A stretch of DNA of 64,000 nucleotides, taken from NCBI GenBank assembly GCA_003216955.1, contig QCHZ01000001.1:186001-250000 (forward strand). The letters are read 5' to 3'. The notes under the pieces were generated by a model. That model saw nothing but the letters and a program-made list of their open reading frames with translations, had not been told where the DNA came from and ran no database searches. This document shows, in pieces, positions 1 to 7,786 of this stretch (positions within the stretch are counted from its first letter, which is position 1; every line of letters begins with the position of its first letter). The stretch comes from Prochlorococcus sp. AG-402-I21 (GTDB lineage: Bacteria > Cyanobacteriota > Cyanobacteriia > PCC-6307 > Cyanobiaceae). The position numbers and the translations under genes were made by a program.

Positions 1-21
1 ATTCTTGATGATTTTCAAAGG

Positions 22-240
22 ATGACTTTTGCGACGTCATATAGCTATAGCAAAAGAGAAATTTTCGATCTTAAAACTTTATTAAAAGCAATTAGATTTA
101 TTATTGTTAATTCTATTTTGGCCTTTATCTTTTTATTTCTTACTGTTGAAGAATTTGAATGGGCACTATTTTCATCTAGAGAGGGAATTACAGATAAAGT
201 TATTGATGAAACATCATGGAATATCAAAACATTAATTTAA
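22..240 (+). CDS. Hypothetical small membrane protein
   Basis: Unrecognised 72-aa protein. One strongly hydrophobic segment (about residues 24-42) follows a basic N-terminal stretch, and a short polar tail comes after it. This suggests a single-span inner-membrane protein. It opens the window in a region of sparse short reading frames, so it could also be a remnant. The start is the first ATG; I saw no strong ribosome binding site. No function is proposed. Confidence 0.4.
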   Translation: MTFATSYSYSKREIFDLKTLLKAIRFIIVNSILAFIFLFLTVEEFEWALFSSREGITDKVIDETSWNIKTLI

Positions 241-378
241 AGGAAGTTTTGTGTGAAGCTGGAGAGAGATTGCTGATGCTAATGCAGATATGTATGAAAG
301 GCACAAAATCCTGGGCGGATAAATAACGATGAAACACTTAAGAAAAGTGTCTAGGATCTTTTTATTGATAAATTTCTA

Positions 379-567
379 ATGCTTTCTCCATTATTTGCAA
401 TACCTCTCAACATGGGTACAGGCACATGGATTGTGACGATTATTGCTAGCTTAGGTTTTGTTATGATGTTTGCTATTGCCTCAGCAGGTGGAGACTATCA
501 AGGTTTGATAAAAACAACTCTAGAAAATGATGCACTTGCGCGAGAAAAGAGAAAAGGTAATAGATAA
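379..567 (+). CDS. Hypothetical small membrane protein
   Basis: Unrecognised 62-aa protein with one hydrophobic segment (about residues 17-37) and a charged C-terminal tail rich in Lys and Arg. The composition is typical of the many single-span micro-proteins in Prochlorococcus islands. There is no operon partner on the same strand nearby. The coding call rests on the sensible membrane-anchor composition only. Confidence 0.5.
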   Translation: MLSPLFAIPLNMGTGTWIVTIIASLGFVMMFAIASAGGDYQGLIKTTLENDALAREKRKGNR

Positions 568-1490
568 TAGATACTAAGAACGAAAGTTTGAAGGTTCATA
601 TATTCAGATATCGCTACTGTCTTATCGCTATCCCTGGTCGATAGATAGTGCTTCTATTTATTTTTACATTTACAAAAAACAAAATCATTAGAACAGGATT
701 AATTAACTGAAAATCGTATTTTAAGATAAAAAGAATCTGCTAAATAAATTCTCAATGGCTTCTAACTTTTATATCGTTCATCCGAATTCAGAGCTGGTAC
801 TTCATCTACGTAGTGGGAAAAACTTAATTAGGTGGAGTATGGGATGAGGCTGTCGTAGCCAACAAAGAAAAAGGCTTTTTTAACCATTCAGATAATGCTG
901 TAACTTCCGATGGATCTACTTACTATGGTTAGGAAGTTTAGGAGAGAGTTGCCTTGGAGAATTTTCAGGAATTCATTGATGTGCCAACAGGTCCTTGATT
1001 TGGTCTGAACGCATTAATGAATATCCGCGAACCAATAGATACATCATTAATGAATGAACAAACACCAACCATACCCAAGAGTTTTGCCCTAGACCTATCA
1101 AAATAAAGACGCTTGACAGCCGATTGCCATGGAACAAAGGATGATCTATTTCATCCTTTTTAATATCTCGATAAAGTCCTCTTTATCAGCATCCGAGATT
1201 CCTTATTAATTCAGTTTCTGTTTTCTAGAATAAGTGTAAATTCCGATTCCATTCAGGATAAATACCACCATATTTAGTGTAAGCTGCTGCCTTATTGAAT
1301 GTCCGCCACACTACATTCGCCGTCAATTTACCCAGAGATCATCACTCATACAACTCTCGACCTTATGACCAAGCTGACTGAATACACTTCTCCAGCAAAA
1401 CAAGAAGCAAAGATTGAAGCTCAAAGAAGCAACGCAGAAGTACGTTTGCTACAAAAGCAACTTTGAATTCAGTTATAAATTTTTTGTAAT
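568..1490. other. Gene-poor stretch with only tiny reading frames
   Basis: About 920 bases without a convincing gene. Two short ATG frames are visible on the plus strand: 755-847 (30 aa, beginning MASNFYIVH) and 1365-1466 (33 aa, beginning MTKLTEYTSP, charged and helix-like). The sequence after the first frame still reads like broken coding sequence, so decayed genes are likely. Nothing else was recognised. Confidence 0.4.
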
Positions 1491-1805
1491 TTATCGTTGA
1501 TCCCAAACAGCATCAAATTGATTCGCAATTATTTTTAAATCTGATTTGGGATACGCCTGACATAAAAGAACATAACCCTCATCTTGCAATTCACTCTTCA
1601 AACCCATTGCATCCATATCGACAGAACCTTCTTTGAGAAAGGCAGCACAAGTGCAACACATGCCTACAAGGCAAGAACTTGGTAACTCTACATTTGCATC
1701 TGCAGCAGCCTCCAATACGGTCTGGTCTGACTTGCAGTTAAAACTTTTCTGAACTTGATCAATCTCGATATTTATCCTGAATAGGAGATCAGACACTTTA
1801 GCCAA
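1491..1805 (-). CDS. Plant-type [2Fe-2S] ferredoxin
   Basis: A 104-aa soluble electron carrier of the plant/cyanobacterial [2Fe-2S] ferredoxin family. The cluster ligands are visible as Cys45, Cys50 and Cys53 (C-x4-C-x2-C), followed by Cys82 after 29 residues, which is the classical spacing. The acidic patches around the cluster suit docking to reductases. The N-terminal 20 residues are slightly longer than in photosynthetic PetF, and the flank of the cluster (SSCLVGMCCTC) differs from the main photosynthetic form. This may therefore be a secondary, specialised ferredoxin. It stands alone on the minus strand. An iron-sulfur protein near an iron-uptake island is notable, but no functional link is shown. 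Confidence 0.93.
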   Translation of the reverse strand: MAKVSDLLFRINIEIDQVQKSFNCKSDQTVLEAAADANVELPSSCLVGMCCTCAAFLKEGSVDMDAMGLKSELQDEGYVLLCQAYPKSDLKIIANQFDAVWDQR

Positions 1806-1934
1806 GACGAACCTTCGCTTATTATGTCTTATTTATTACACAAAAGAAAATCTTTTTATACCGCAGTAATCTTATAATTTAGTGAAAGACTTGAAGAGTA
1901 AAGAAGAAAGTAACGTCAAAATCTTGGCACTTTA

Positions 1935-2069
1935 ATGTTCTTGGGATTTTCAACTCATAATTTCAAAATCACTGGCAAGATAGAGCTTGTTTCCGAAGAA
2001 GTAAGAGTGTTTGCCGCCACAAGAAAGGTAGTCTTCCCTTCGTCCTTCGACTTTCGGGGTGTTAATTAG
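1935..2069 (+). CDS. Possible small protein, weakly supported
   Basis: A 44-aa frame beginning MFLGFSTHNF and ending in TAG. The composition is mixed, with no membrane segment or known motif. It lies between the ferredoxin gene and the minus-strand small gene at 2242-2358. It may be a fragment of a decayed gene. Confidence 0.25.
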   Translation: MFLGFSTHNFKITGKIELVSEEVRVFAATRKVVFPSSFDFRGVN

Positions 2070-2241
2070 AAGCAATATCGAAAGATAATATTCCTGCAGT
2101 CAAAGTTCAAGAAACAGAATACGTCTACTACTTATAGCTATAACAAAAATCTATACTAGCTGATTGTTTGAATCACAATAAAAGAAGGATAACCACTAAA
2201 AAAGGATAAAATCTAGTTATGAGAGTAAAGAGTTTTTTCAT

Positions 2242-2358
2242 CTAATCCAAACTATCTGAATAATCTCTAAGAATTTCTGCGATCACATTTTGTGGAATCT
2301 GTTCTTGTGCCTCCTTGTTTAAATCAAAGAACTTATCCATGAGCTCTTTTCTAGTCAA
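2242..2358 (-). CDS. Small conserved TRKE-family protein (38 aa)
   Basis: A 38-aa protein read from a TTG start. It contains the stretches TRKELMDKFFDL and IPQNVIAEILRDYSD. It is the same length as, and clearly paralogous to, the protein at 6217-6333 (TRKEFMDKFFDL, IPPNMIAEILRDYAD). Two matching copies of exactly 38 residues are good evidence that both are real genes. The C-terminal helix motif P-x-x-(F/I)-A-x-x-L-(R/K) also occurs in the proteins at 21275 and 23748. The function is unknown. Confidence 0.55.
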   Translation of the reverse strand: MTRKELMDKFFDLNKEAQEQIPQNVIAEILRDYSDSLD

Positions 2359-2411
2359 ATTGATGAATGGGCCAATTTTTTCTATTAAAGGCCAAAATTC
2401 TCTTTTTATTA

Positions 2412-2684
2412 CTATTGCTGCTGCTGTTGCTGTTGCTGTTGTTGTATTTGCTCGTAAAAAGAAAATGGCTTTTTAATTGTTGTCCGATATTCGCGAACTA
2501 TCTCGGTAACTTCCTCTCTATGAATCCAGCGGATTTCACCAGAATCTACATTAGCGATTTGAAAGAGTGTCGGTGCGTCTGGATCTGGTGAACCAACTAA
2601 AAATCTGAGAACTTTTCCTATTTGATCAGCTTCGTATAAGACAGCGTCACCAATCCTGACTTGTAAAAATAAGGGTTCATCCAT
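2412..2684 (-). CDS. Conserved hypothetical protein with polyglutamine tail
   Basis: A 90-aa protein of unknown function, paralogous to the 88-aa protein at 8746-9012. Shared blocks include EPLFL near the N-terminus, SPDPDAP/SRDPDAP with LFQ(I/V)ANVD(S/T)GEI, and a conserved His followed by EV. The body looks like a small beta-rich domain. The C-terminus is unusual: it ends in ten consecutive glutamines encoded by CAG/CAA triplets, absent from the paralogue. This is probably slippage of a simple repeat. It ends at the ORF stop, so the run is the true C-terminus if the frame is intact. Confidence 0.75.
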   Translation of the reverse strand: MDEPLFLQVRIGDAVLYEADQIGKVLRFLVGSPDPDAPTLFQIANVDSGEIRWIHREEVTEIVREYRTTIKKPFSFYEQIQQQQQQQQQQ

Positions 2685-2775
2685 AAGTTCATTGTGTCCT
2701 AATCCATCAAGAAAGGGAAGTATCCTTTTTGACCACGTACAAGATTTTATAAATCGGTTAAAACGCCTTAACTTC

Positions 2776-2890
2776 TCCTATTCCATAAACTTTTGGGAAA
2801 ACTTCAGGGACAAAAAAAATGGCATAAAAACAGGCTTGAAAAACTATTCTAAGACTAATGCGGCGACAGGCTTCGAACCTGCGACCTAAT
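2776..2890. repeat. Most degraded tRNA-Pro attachment-site copy
   Basis: The segment carries GCGACAGGCTTCGAACCTGC followed by GACCTA, which matches the T-arm and 3' end of the tRNA-Pro gene at 25743-25816 with scattered changes. Left of it, 2831-2853 resembles the tRNA terminator flank (ACAGGCT...). Further left, TATTCCATAAACTTTTGGGA (from 2778) resembles TATTCCATATGACTTTTGGG at 19623, so the similarity to the 19.6-kb copy runs beyond the tRNA. I read it as the fossil left end of the oldest element at this tRNA. It is not a functional tRNA: no acceptor or D arm pairs. Confidence 0.7.
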
Positions 2891-3076
2891 GATATGGGAT
2901 AACGAGATCGCAAATATTTAAAAAGATTGAAAGAGGGAATAAAATTAATTAGTAAGTACAAAGACAAACTAATTTGATATTTTTAAGCTTTTGTAAATTG
3001 GGTATTTCTTTCAGGTAGTAAAAATTACTTTCCTTAGCGAATCTAGTTATGTCGAAATCTAATTTATCTCCCGACT

Positions 3077-3295
3077 ATGCCTTTTGCGGTTATTTCTGGA
3101 ACCGGTAATTGGGTTCCTTCTTATGCCCTTCTCTATATTGTTTTGATCGTGGGGGCGCTACTTACAGCTGGTGTAGCTATGTCAGCTTTTTCATTCTACG
3201 ATGATTACTATTGGGGGGATAAGGATTTTAGAGATCAGCTTAGGGTTCATCCTTTAAATGGTAATTCATCAAATCAAAAGACTAGAAAGGTCTAA
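3077..3295 (+). CDS. Hypothetical small membrane protein
   Basis: A 72-aa protein with one long hydrophobic segment (about residues 15-42). An aromatic/acidic patch (FYDDYYWGDKDF) follows, then a polar tail. The composition is clean and gene-like. It is probably a single-span membrane protein. No family was recognised. Confidence 0.6.
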   Translation: MPFAVISGTGNWVPSYALLYIVLIVGALLTAGVAMSAFSFYDDYYWGDKDFRDQLRVHPLNGNSSNQKTRKV

Positions 3296-3401
3296 AAAAA
3301 AGTTTGAAACTCAAAGTAAGGAAGATTCATCATCTCGAATTTTCTTTAGCCAATAGGGAATAAAAGTCTTTTCCTTTTTTGAAGTTTCTTACACTTATTC
3401 A

Positions 3402-3512
3402 TTGAACGACAACGTTACACTTAATCCTGGTTTCTTCACTATTGAAGATACCAGTACTGGTGATGACGACAAAGGTGTTGTTGTTAAACAATTTTTAGCT
3501 TCTAAACCGTAA
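3402..3512 (+). CDS. Possible 36-aa acidic micro-protein
   Basis: A TTG-initiated frame encoding a small acidic peptide with the stretch IEDTSTGDDDKGVVVKQF. No ATG start is available, and the function is unknown. It is followed by a repeat/terminator-like segment (3546-3580) that recurs after the next small gene. That hints that both are transcribed micro-genes. Confidence 0.35.
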   Translation: MNDNVTLNPGFFTIEDTSTGDDDKGVVVKQFLASKP

Positions 3513-3545
3513 AAACTAAATCAATCCACTCTGATGGATAATTAA

Positions 3546-3580
3546 ATAAATGGGACTGGCAAAAGTCAATTCTTTTTTAT
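3546..3580 (+). terminator. Terminator-like repeat, copy 1
   Basis: The sequence ATGGGACTGGCAAAAGTC is followed by TTCTTTTTTATGT. A short GACT/AGTC hairpin plus a T-run suggests a weak intrinsic terminator. The same ATGGGACTG...CTTTTTTATGT layout recurs at 3843-3873. Confidence 0.4.
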
Positions 3581-3650
3581 GTCTCGACGTATTTGTTAAT
3601 ACTGCAGAATTTTATTGCGCTATTAGATTGATTCGACTTATTTAAACCAT

Positions 3651-3812
3651 ATGAATTCAGCTCTTACCAAAGCCTCAAATATCAAGATAAACAGATTCAC
3701 CAAGATTGCTCTTACGTTGACCTCCTCAACTTTTTTCCTCTACGGATTGGGGCAAGCACCGATCTTCAAGAATTTCCTTGTTAGTGCTTTCTCTTGCTCA
3801 GGTGCAAGTTAA
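3651..3812 (+). CDS. Hypothetical 53-aa protein with membrane segment
   Basis: An ATG-initiated 53-aa frame with a basic N-terminus and a hydrophobic stretch (about residues 21-47), ending in CSGAS. It could be a small membrane or exported peptide. A terminator-like hairpin with a T-run follows within 40 bases, which supports its being a transcribed unit. No family was recognised. Confidence 0.45.
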   Translation: MNSALTKASNIKINRFTKIALTLTSSTFFLYGLGQAPIFKNFLVSAFSCSGAS

Positions 3813-3844
3813 TCAAACTTGCGATCTCAAAACAAATAATTAAT

Positions 3845-3871
3845 GGGACTGACTTAGGACAGCCCTTTTTT
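3845..3871 (+). terminator. Intrinsic terminator, repeat copy 2
   Basis: GGGaCTG pairs with CAGCCC (one bulged A) around an 8-base loop, followed directly by six Ts. It closes the micro-gene at 3651-3812. The flanking sequence repeats that at 3546-3580. Confidence 0.55.
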
Positions 3872-3976
3872 ATGTGATGCCTAATAGAAAAGATAATACA
3901 TCACATGAAAAAGACACAATACAGATAAAGACTAAGAGTGTTCAACGATTCTCATATCCTTTGCCATGATGGATAA

Positions 3977-4162
3977 ATGAACTTCGCTGATAACTGGGCC
4001 AGGGTTTTTGTCGTGATTACGTTTCTGACTTTTGGAGAAGCTCAAATTATTGGTGGCATCGTTCCCAATCTGATTGCTTTTGGTTTGTTCCTTGGATCAA
4101 TTGGATACTTTGCTTCAACTGGGAAAATGGTTGAGATGTTCGGCTGGAAAAATAAGAAATAA
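3977..4162 (+). CDS. Hypothetical small membrane protein
   Basis: A 61-aa protein with hydrophobic segments at about residues 8-20 and 25-47 and a basic C-terminus (GWKNKK). It is probably a one- or two-span membrane protein. It sits just left of the degraded attachment site at 4232-4300 and so belongs to the older remnant. No family was recognised. Confidence 0.5.
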   Translation: MNFADNWARVFVVITFLTFGEAQIIGGIVPNLIAFGLFLGSIGYFASTGKMVEMFGWKNKK

Positions 4163-4231
4163 AGCTATTACAAGCCAGTTAAGACTCAAGAGGGGGGCCC
4201 GTGAGGGACCTTTGGTGTCTACTCATCAAAA

Positions 4232-4300
4232 AACAAGCTGGAGAACCTGTCTCTGGCTGATCGAATCAACAGGATTTGAACATGCGAGCTAGTGCTCACT
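4232..4300. repeat. Degraded tRNA-Pro attachment-site copy
   Basis: The segment CTGATCGAATCAACAGGATT plus TGAACATGCGAGCTAGTGCT aligns with the 3' end of tRNA-Pro at 25738-25784 (CTGATCGGGGCGACAGGATT...) with several substitutions. The preceding AACAAGCTGGAGAACCTGTC matches the tRNA terminator hairpin at 25714-25733. The decayed integrase begins two bases to the right. This repeats the layout at 19.7 kb, where an attachment copy is followed by a right-pointing integrase. Confidence 0.82.
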
Positions 4301-4302
4301 AA

Positions 4303-5551
4303 TTGGCTAAAACAGGTAATCAACCAAGTTGGGTAAAAGAATTTAGGAAATCTGTTAAAGCTTCTACCCCAAAAGGGTGGTTAGTCATGCAAGGAAAGAA
4401 AGAATCAACAAGGGTTCAAATTCGCAAGGATGGTAAAAAAATTGCAGCTATAACAATCCCATACGCATGGAAAGAATCAGATTAGCCTGATGCAATTTTA
4501 AGAATTAGATCAGCAGATAAGCTTATGAAAAATCAAACCAAAGATTAGATATAAAAGCTTGCTTCAATATTGCTCACACAGTTTCAAGCGAGACAGAAAT
4601 TAACTGGGAAGAATCAATCGAGGTTTATAGGGAATTTAAAAAAAATTGTGAAAAGATTCGACTTGGCGTAGCAAATATCACCCTGTCTTTAAGAATGTAA
4701 TCAAGGCCACTAGAAATACTTCCAAAGCACCTTTAAATGGGCCAACACTTTGCAAGGTTGCACTTAAGCAATGGCAACAAGGAACACCGATAAGAAGACA
4801 CATGCGCCTAGCCCTTTTTGGGTTTCTTCGGTTTTGTGTTCAGGAACAGCAGTTCGAGTCCACGTGGTTTCCCCCAGCCATAACAGATAAAGATTTAGTC
4901 ACTACTAAAAAGAGAGTTGGTTATCAATTAACTGATTCACAAATTCTCCGATTATTAGATTCTTTCCCAGTAAATGAAATTGGTAATAAATGGAGTTTTG
5001 CTTTTCAATGTATAGCTGTTTATGGCCTAAGACCTGAAGGCCTCCGAACCATCCACACCCGCAATGGTGGTGAAGAGATTTGGAATAATTACGAAAAATC
5101 GAGAGGTGGTAAGAAAGGAGAAAAAACAGAGGCTAGACGTTTATATCCTTTGCTGGTCCATGACATTGATGATCCCATTAACTGGCATCTAAAAGAACAA
5201 TTAGCAATATGTGAAAAGGAAGGTTTGAACCTACTTCCCCCACTTGGTAAAGAAGGACATGCTGACGATGCTTGTAGAACTTATTTATGTCGCAGAAAAT
5301 TTTGGGAGGCTATCACAAAAGAAGTTTCCAAGGAAAATCAAGAATTAACTAGTTACAGCTTTCGCCATAGATATGCCTACTGCGGTCACAATCGACCTAA
5401 AGCTGATGGAAGTTATAGAGCACCAAAACAAATAGCGGATGCGATGGGCCACACCCTGGGCACTCACCTTTTGAGCTATTCCAAATTCCAAATGAAAGAT
5501 CTAGCTAGTGCTTTTGATGAAACCTCACTTTTAGTAAAAGCAGCTGCTTAG
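4303..5551 (+). pseudogene. Decayed tyrosine recombinase (integrase)
   Basis: Three pieces match the intact integrase at 19907-21100. An N-terminal piece (4303-4485, WVKEFRKSVKAST) ends in a stop. A middle part (about 4600-4800) is split between frames and still shows NWEESIEVYREF and ALKQWQQGTP. A 249-aa C-terminal piece (4802-5551) holds the catalytic domain. That domain keeps VYGLRPEGL, YSFRHRY, AMGHTLGTH and a late Tyr (LLSYSKF), so the catalytic residues survive. The N-terminal arm-binding and core-binding regions are interrupted by a stop and frameshifts. It directly follows the degraded attachment copy. It was probably once the enzyme that integrated the older element. Confidence 0.85.
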
Positions 5552-5912
5552 ATAGTTAAAAAATGTAATTGTACCAGAGACATAAGCACGCTTACACCAA
5601 CCATTATCAAGGACGAAGAAGTCTTAAGTTCTTTTGCCATTGTGGAGTGGAAACTCTTGATTTATTTGTATCGCACGACTTTTTAGGCTGCCGCATCCTC
5701 CGATACATTTTTGCAACAGCAACAGCAACAAAAAAGGACAGGATATTCGCCCCTCTTCATAGTAGTTTTCCGAACCCTGCACAAATCGCAGTTACCCCTA
5801 TGTGAAATGGTGAAAGGAGTAAATAGTTTCAGGGGTCCTCCTTTGGTTTAATCCTTCTTTTTTTTATAGGGAGTAGGAGAACACTACAAAAAGTTGAATA
5901 AAAAGTTAATTG
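5552..5912. other. Stretch without a supported gene
   Basis: Follows the decayed integrase. It contains a short CAA/CAG triplet run (GCAACAGCAACAGCAACA near 5714) and a hairpin-free AT-rich part. A 78-aa frame at 5569-5805 has the composition of a chance frame and is not called. Nothing else was recognised. Confidence 0.4.
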
Positions 5913-6137
5913 CTAAGTAATCCTTCTGTTGATCCTTTTTCTTAATTCCTTTAGTTGAACATTGAATCTTAATTTCTTTATATGATCTAGCTTTTCAGCC
6001 ATATCTATAGGCATTGTTCTTGCCGCCTTAACCATTGCGAAAGCATACCTATGAGTCTCTTTGGGAAAAGAATCCATAGCGAAGTAAGGACATATAAGAT
6101 ACTCAAGCGAAAACGAGAACCATTTGTCCATATTCAA
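5913..6137 (-). CDS. Hypothetical protein
   Basis: A 74-aa protein, aromatic in its N-terminal third and strongly basic and helical in its C-terminal third (LKELRKRINRRIT). The basic tail could bind nucleic acid, but no fold was recognised. It stands alone on the minus strand. The start could be the ATG two codons in. Confidence 0.5.
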   Translation of the reverse strand: MNMDKWFSFSLEYLICPYFAMDSFPKETHRYAFAMVKAARTMPIDMAEKLDHIKKLRFNVQLKELRKRINRRIT

Positions 6138-6216
6138 ATAAAATTTAAGTATTAGTGCTGAGATCTACAAAAAAGAGTTTTGGCCTTTAATAGAAAAAAC
6201 CTGACCATTCAGACTT

Positions 6217-6333
6217 ATGACCAGAAAAGAGTTTATGGATAAATTCTTTGATCTTTGCAAGGATGCTCAAGAAGAAATTCCACCCAATATGATCGCAGAA
6301 ATCCTTAGAGATTATGCAGATAGGTTGGATTAG
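6217..6333 (+). CDS. Small conserved TRKE-family protein (38 aa)
   Basis: A 38-aa paralogue of the product at 2242-2358, with TRKEFMDKFFDL and EIPPNMIAEILRDYAD. It is probably helical throughout. The stop codon abuts the ATG of the next gene (TAG immediately followed by ATG), so the two are likely co-transcribed and possibly translationally linked. The function is unknown. Confidence 0.6.
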   Translation: MTRKEFMDKFFDLCKDAQEEIPPNMIAEILRDYADRLD

Positions 6334-6576
6334 ATGAAAAAACTCTTTGCTTTTGTTTATGGTCTTTTTTTGTTTTTCTTCCCTCTTGCAGTTCAAGCGG
6401 AAGATGTTGAACCAATGCCTCAAGAGGAAAGAGCTAAAGCACCTTCAATTGATCCAATGTCGAAAGAAGCAGTAAATTATTTACTTGGTGAGGATATTTA
6501 TCAAGGCACTCTTAGTTGGCAAGGAAACAAAGCTTCTACCAAATTTAATTACGACATGAAAAATGAAAATAAATAA
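6334..6576 (+). CDS. Small exported protein
   Basis: An 80-aa protein with a clear signal peptide: MKK, a hydrophobic core (about residues 4-20) and an AVQA cleavage site near residue 22. A short acidic, Pro-rich mature part follows. It probably resides in the periplasm or thylakoid lumen. It begins right after the 38-aa gene and ends right before the membrane protein at 6577, a tight three-gene unit. No family was recognised. Confidence 0.68.
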   Translation: MKKLFAFVYGLFLFFFPLAVQAEDVEPMPQEERAKAPSIDPMSKEAVNYLLGEDIYQGTLSWQGNKASTKFNYDMKNENK

Positions 6577-6801
6577 ATGGCGATATTCGCAGTTTTAGTT
6601 CTTGTTGGATTTGCCCTGTCCTGCTACTTCCGAAGCTGGGGAGTTTTTAATCACATGCTTGGATATGGTTTGATTTTTGCCTCAATACCTTTAGGGCTGA
6701 AATACGCATCTGTGGCAGGGTTAAACCCAATAGCAGTTTTCATTATTTATTTAGCTGTCTTTTGGATTGTTTATTTCTTGATTTATCTAAGGAAGCGTTA
6801 A
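6577..6801 (+). CDS. Small membrane protein
   Basis: A 74-aa, very hydrophobic protein with two or three spans (about residues 2-17, 27-43 and 50-70) and a basic end (YLRKR). It is last in the tight unit with 6217 and 6334: its ATG follows the previous TAA with no gap. No family was recognised. Confidence 0.62.
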   Translation: MAIFAVLVLVGFALSCYFRSWGVFNHMLGYGLIFASIPLGLKYASVAGLNPIAVFIIYLAVFWIVYFLIYLRKR

Positions 6802-6981
6802 CCCATAAACCACCGCCTGAAAGTTAAATCCGTTCAACAAAGAGATGCATGATACATAAGAAAAATTTATTCCACGGTTAGCCCTACCCCAACCGAACGT
6901 CATCTGTAAAAGAATGCTTTTATGATTAACACATTAGTGAATCAGGTCTTAGTTCCACTGTAAATGCAACTTCTACCTTCC

Positions 6982-7092
6982 ATGACTTCAATAAATAATT
7001 CTTCAGCAGCTAAGTTCCTAGCTCTTTTTTGTATCCCTGCGCTAATCCTTGCATCAGGTTCATTTGATGTCGCCACATCAGTAAGTGTTTAA
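6982..7092 (+). CDS. Micro-protein with hydrophobic segment (36 aa)
   Basis: Beginning MTSINNSSAAKF, the peptide has a hydrophobic core (about residues 12-26). It is followed two bases later by another micro-ORF and then a third, suggesting a mini-operon ending at the strong terminator at 7300-7353. No homologue was recognised. Confidence 0.42.
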   Translation: MTSINNSSAAKFLALFCIPALILASGSFDVATSVSV

Positions 7093-7094
7093 CT

Positions 7095-7202
7095 ATGTAC
7101 GGAATTAACGAAGCAACAATTATTGCAAGTTTGGCTATACCTGCTGGATTGTTCATTGGATTTTTAACAATTCTCGTTAAAAGACTTCGTCAGTGCATGT
7201 AA
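7095..7202 (+). CDS. Single-span micro-protein (35 aa)
   Basis: The frame reads MYGINEATII, then a hydrophobic helix (about residues 9-28), then a basic end (KRLRQCM). The size and layout resemble small photosynthetic-complex subunits, but no specific one was recognised. Its stop overlaps the next start as TAATG. Confidence 0.48.
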   Translation: MYGINEATIIASLAIPAGLFIGFLTILVKRLRQCM

Positions 7203-7294
7203 TGACTACTCCCAACAAAACAAATAAAAAACCTTGGTTCGGACTTGGAGAGTTTATTGGAGGTATTTTGTTCGATCTTTACGCTCGTTACTAA
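7202..7294 (+). CDS. Micro-protein (30 aa)
   Basis: The frame reads MTTPNKTNKKPWFGLGEF and then a short hydrophobic helix. It overlaps the preceding stop by one base (TAATG). It is followed six bases later by a terminator hairpin, which supports a genuine transcription unit. Confidence 0.42.
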   Translation: MTTPNKTNKKPWFGLGEFIGGILFDLYARY

Positions 7295-7299
7295 GCCAT

Positions 7300-7353
7300 A
7301 GATCACCTTCTGACAGTTGTAAGACTTACACAGCAAACAGAGGTGATCTTTTT
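7300..7353 (+). terminator. Strong intrinsic terminator
   Basis: AGATCACCT at 7300-7308 pairs perfectly with AGGTGATCT at 7341-7349, and a run of Ts follows. It closes the micro-operon ending at 7294. The left arm belongs to a CCATAGAYCACC motif also seen after the gene ending at 24739. Confidence 0.75.
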
Positions 7354-7519
7354 CCAGGTCAATGACAATTAAAGTAGCAGTAAATCCTTTTACGTTTACT
7401 GGTTTTTGCTAACTATTAATAACATATTTAATAAGTCATGTTCTTTAAAAGTCGTAATGTTTATATAAGCAATCCTTTCAAGCTGCATTGAAAAAAATTG
7501 GACTTTTCAAATAGTTCAT

Positions 7520-7714
7520 ATGGAAGGAGGTATTCATATTGAAGCTAAAGGCCTAGGTATTTCTATAAGAGCCCCTTTCGAACCAAATGATAATCCAATG
7601 ATTGCAGCAGATAGTTTAATTCTTAAAGAAGAGAAAAACAGAAGATCCTTATACAGCTCTTGGACACTTAAGAGTAGTAATCCAAAACCTACAGATATAA
7701 AAGATGTCATTTAG
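7520..7714 (+). CDS. Hypothetical protein
   Basis: A 64-aa soluble protein with no recognised domain. A perfect-looking ribosome binding sequence (AAGGAGG) lies just inside its first codons rather than before them. The true start may therefore be different, or the frame may be marginal. Confidence 0.4.
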   Translation: MEGGIHIEAKGLGISIRAPFEPNDNPMIAADSLILKEEKNRRSLYSSWTLKSSNPKPTDIKDVI

Positions 7715-7786
7715 TTTTTAAAATTCTTGGTAATCTCGAGGGAGAACCAACAAGTCCTGCGACTTCGACAAAAAAAATTTTATTTC

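Noticed and set aside
2367-2591. 74-aa plus-strand frame with a leucine run
   Set aside because: It is the antisense shadow of the CAG/CAA repeat in the 2412-2684 gene.
2861-2890. Possible independent tRNA gene at the oldest copy
   Set aside because: Only the T-arm region is recognisable. The acceptor, D and anticodon arms do not pair, and the flanks match the tRNA-Pro attachment region.
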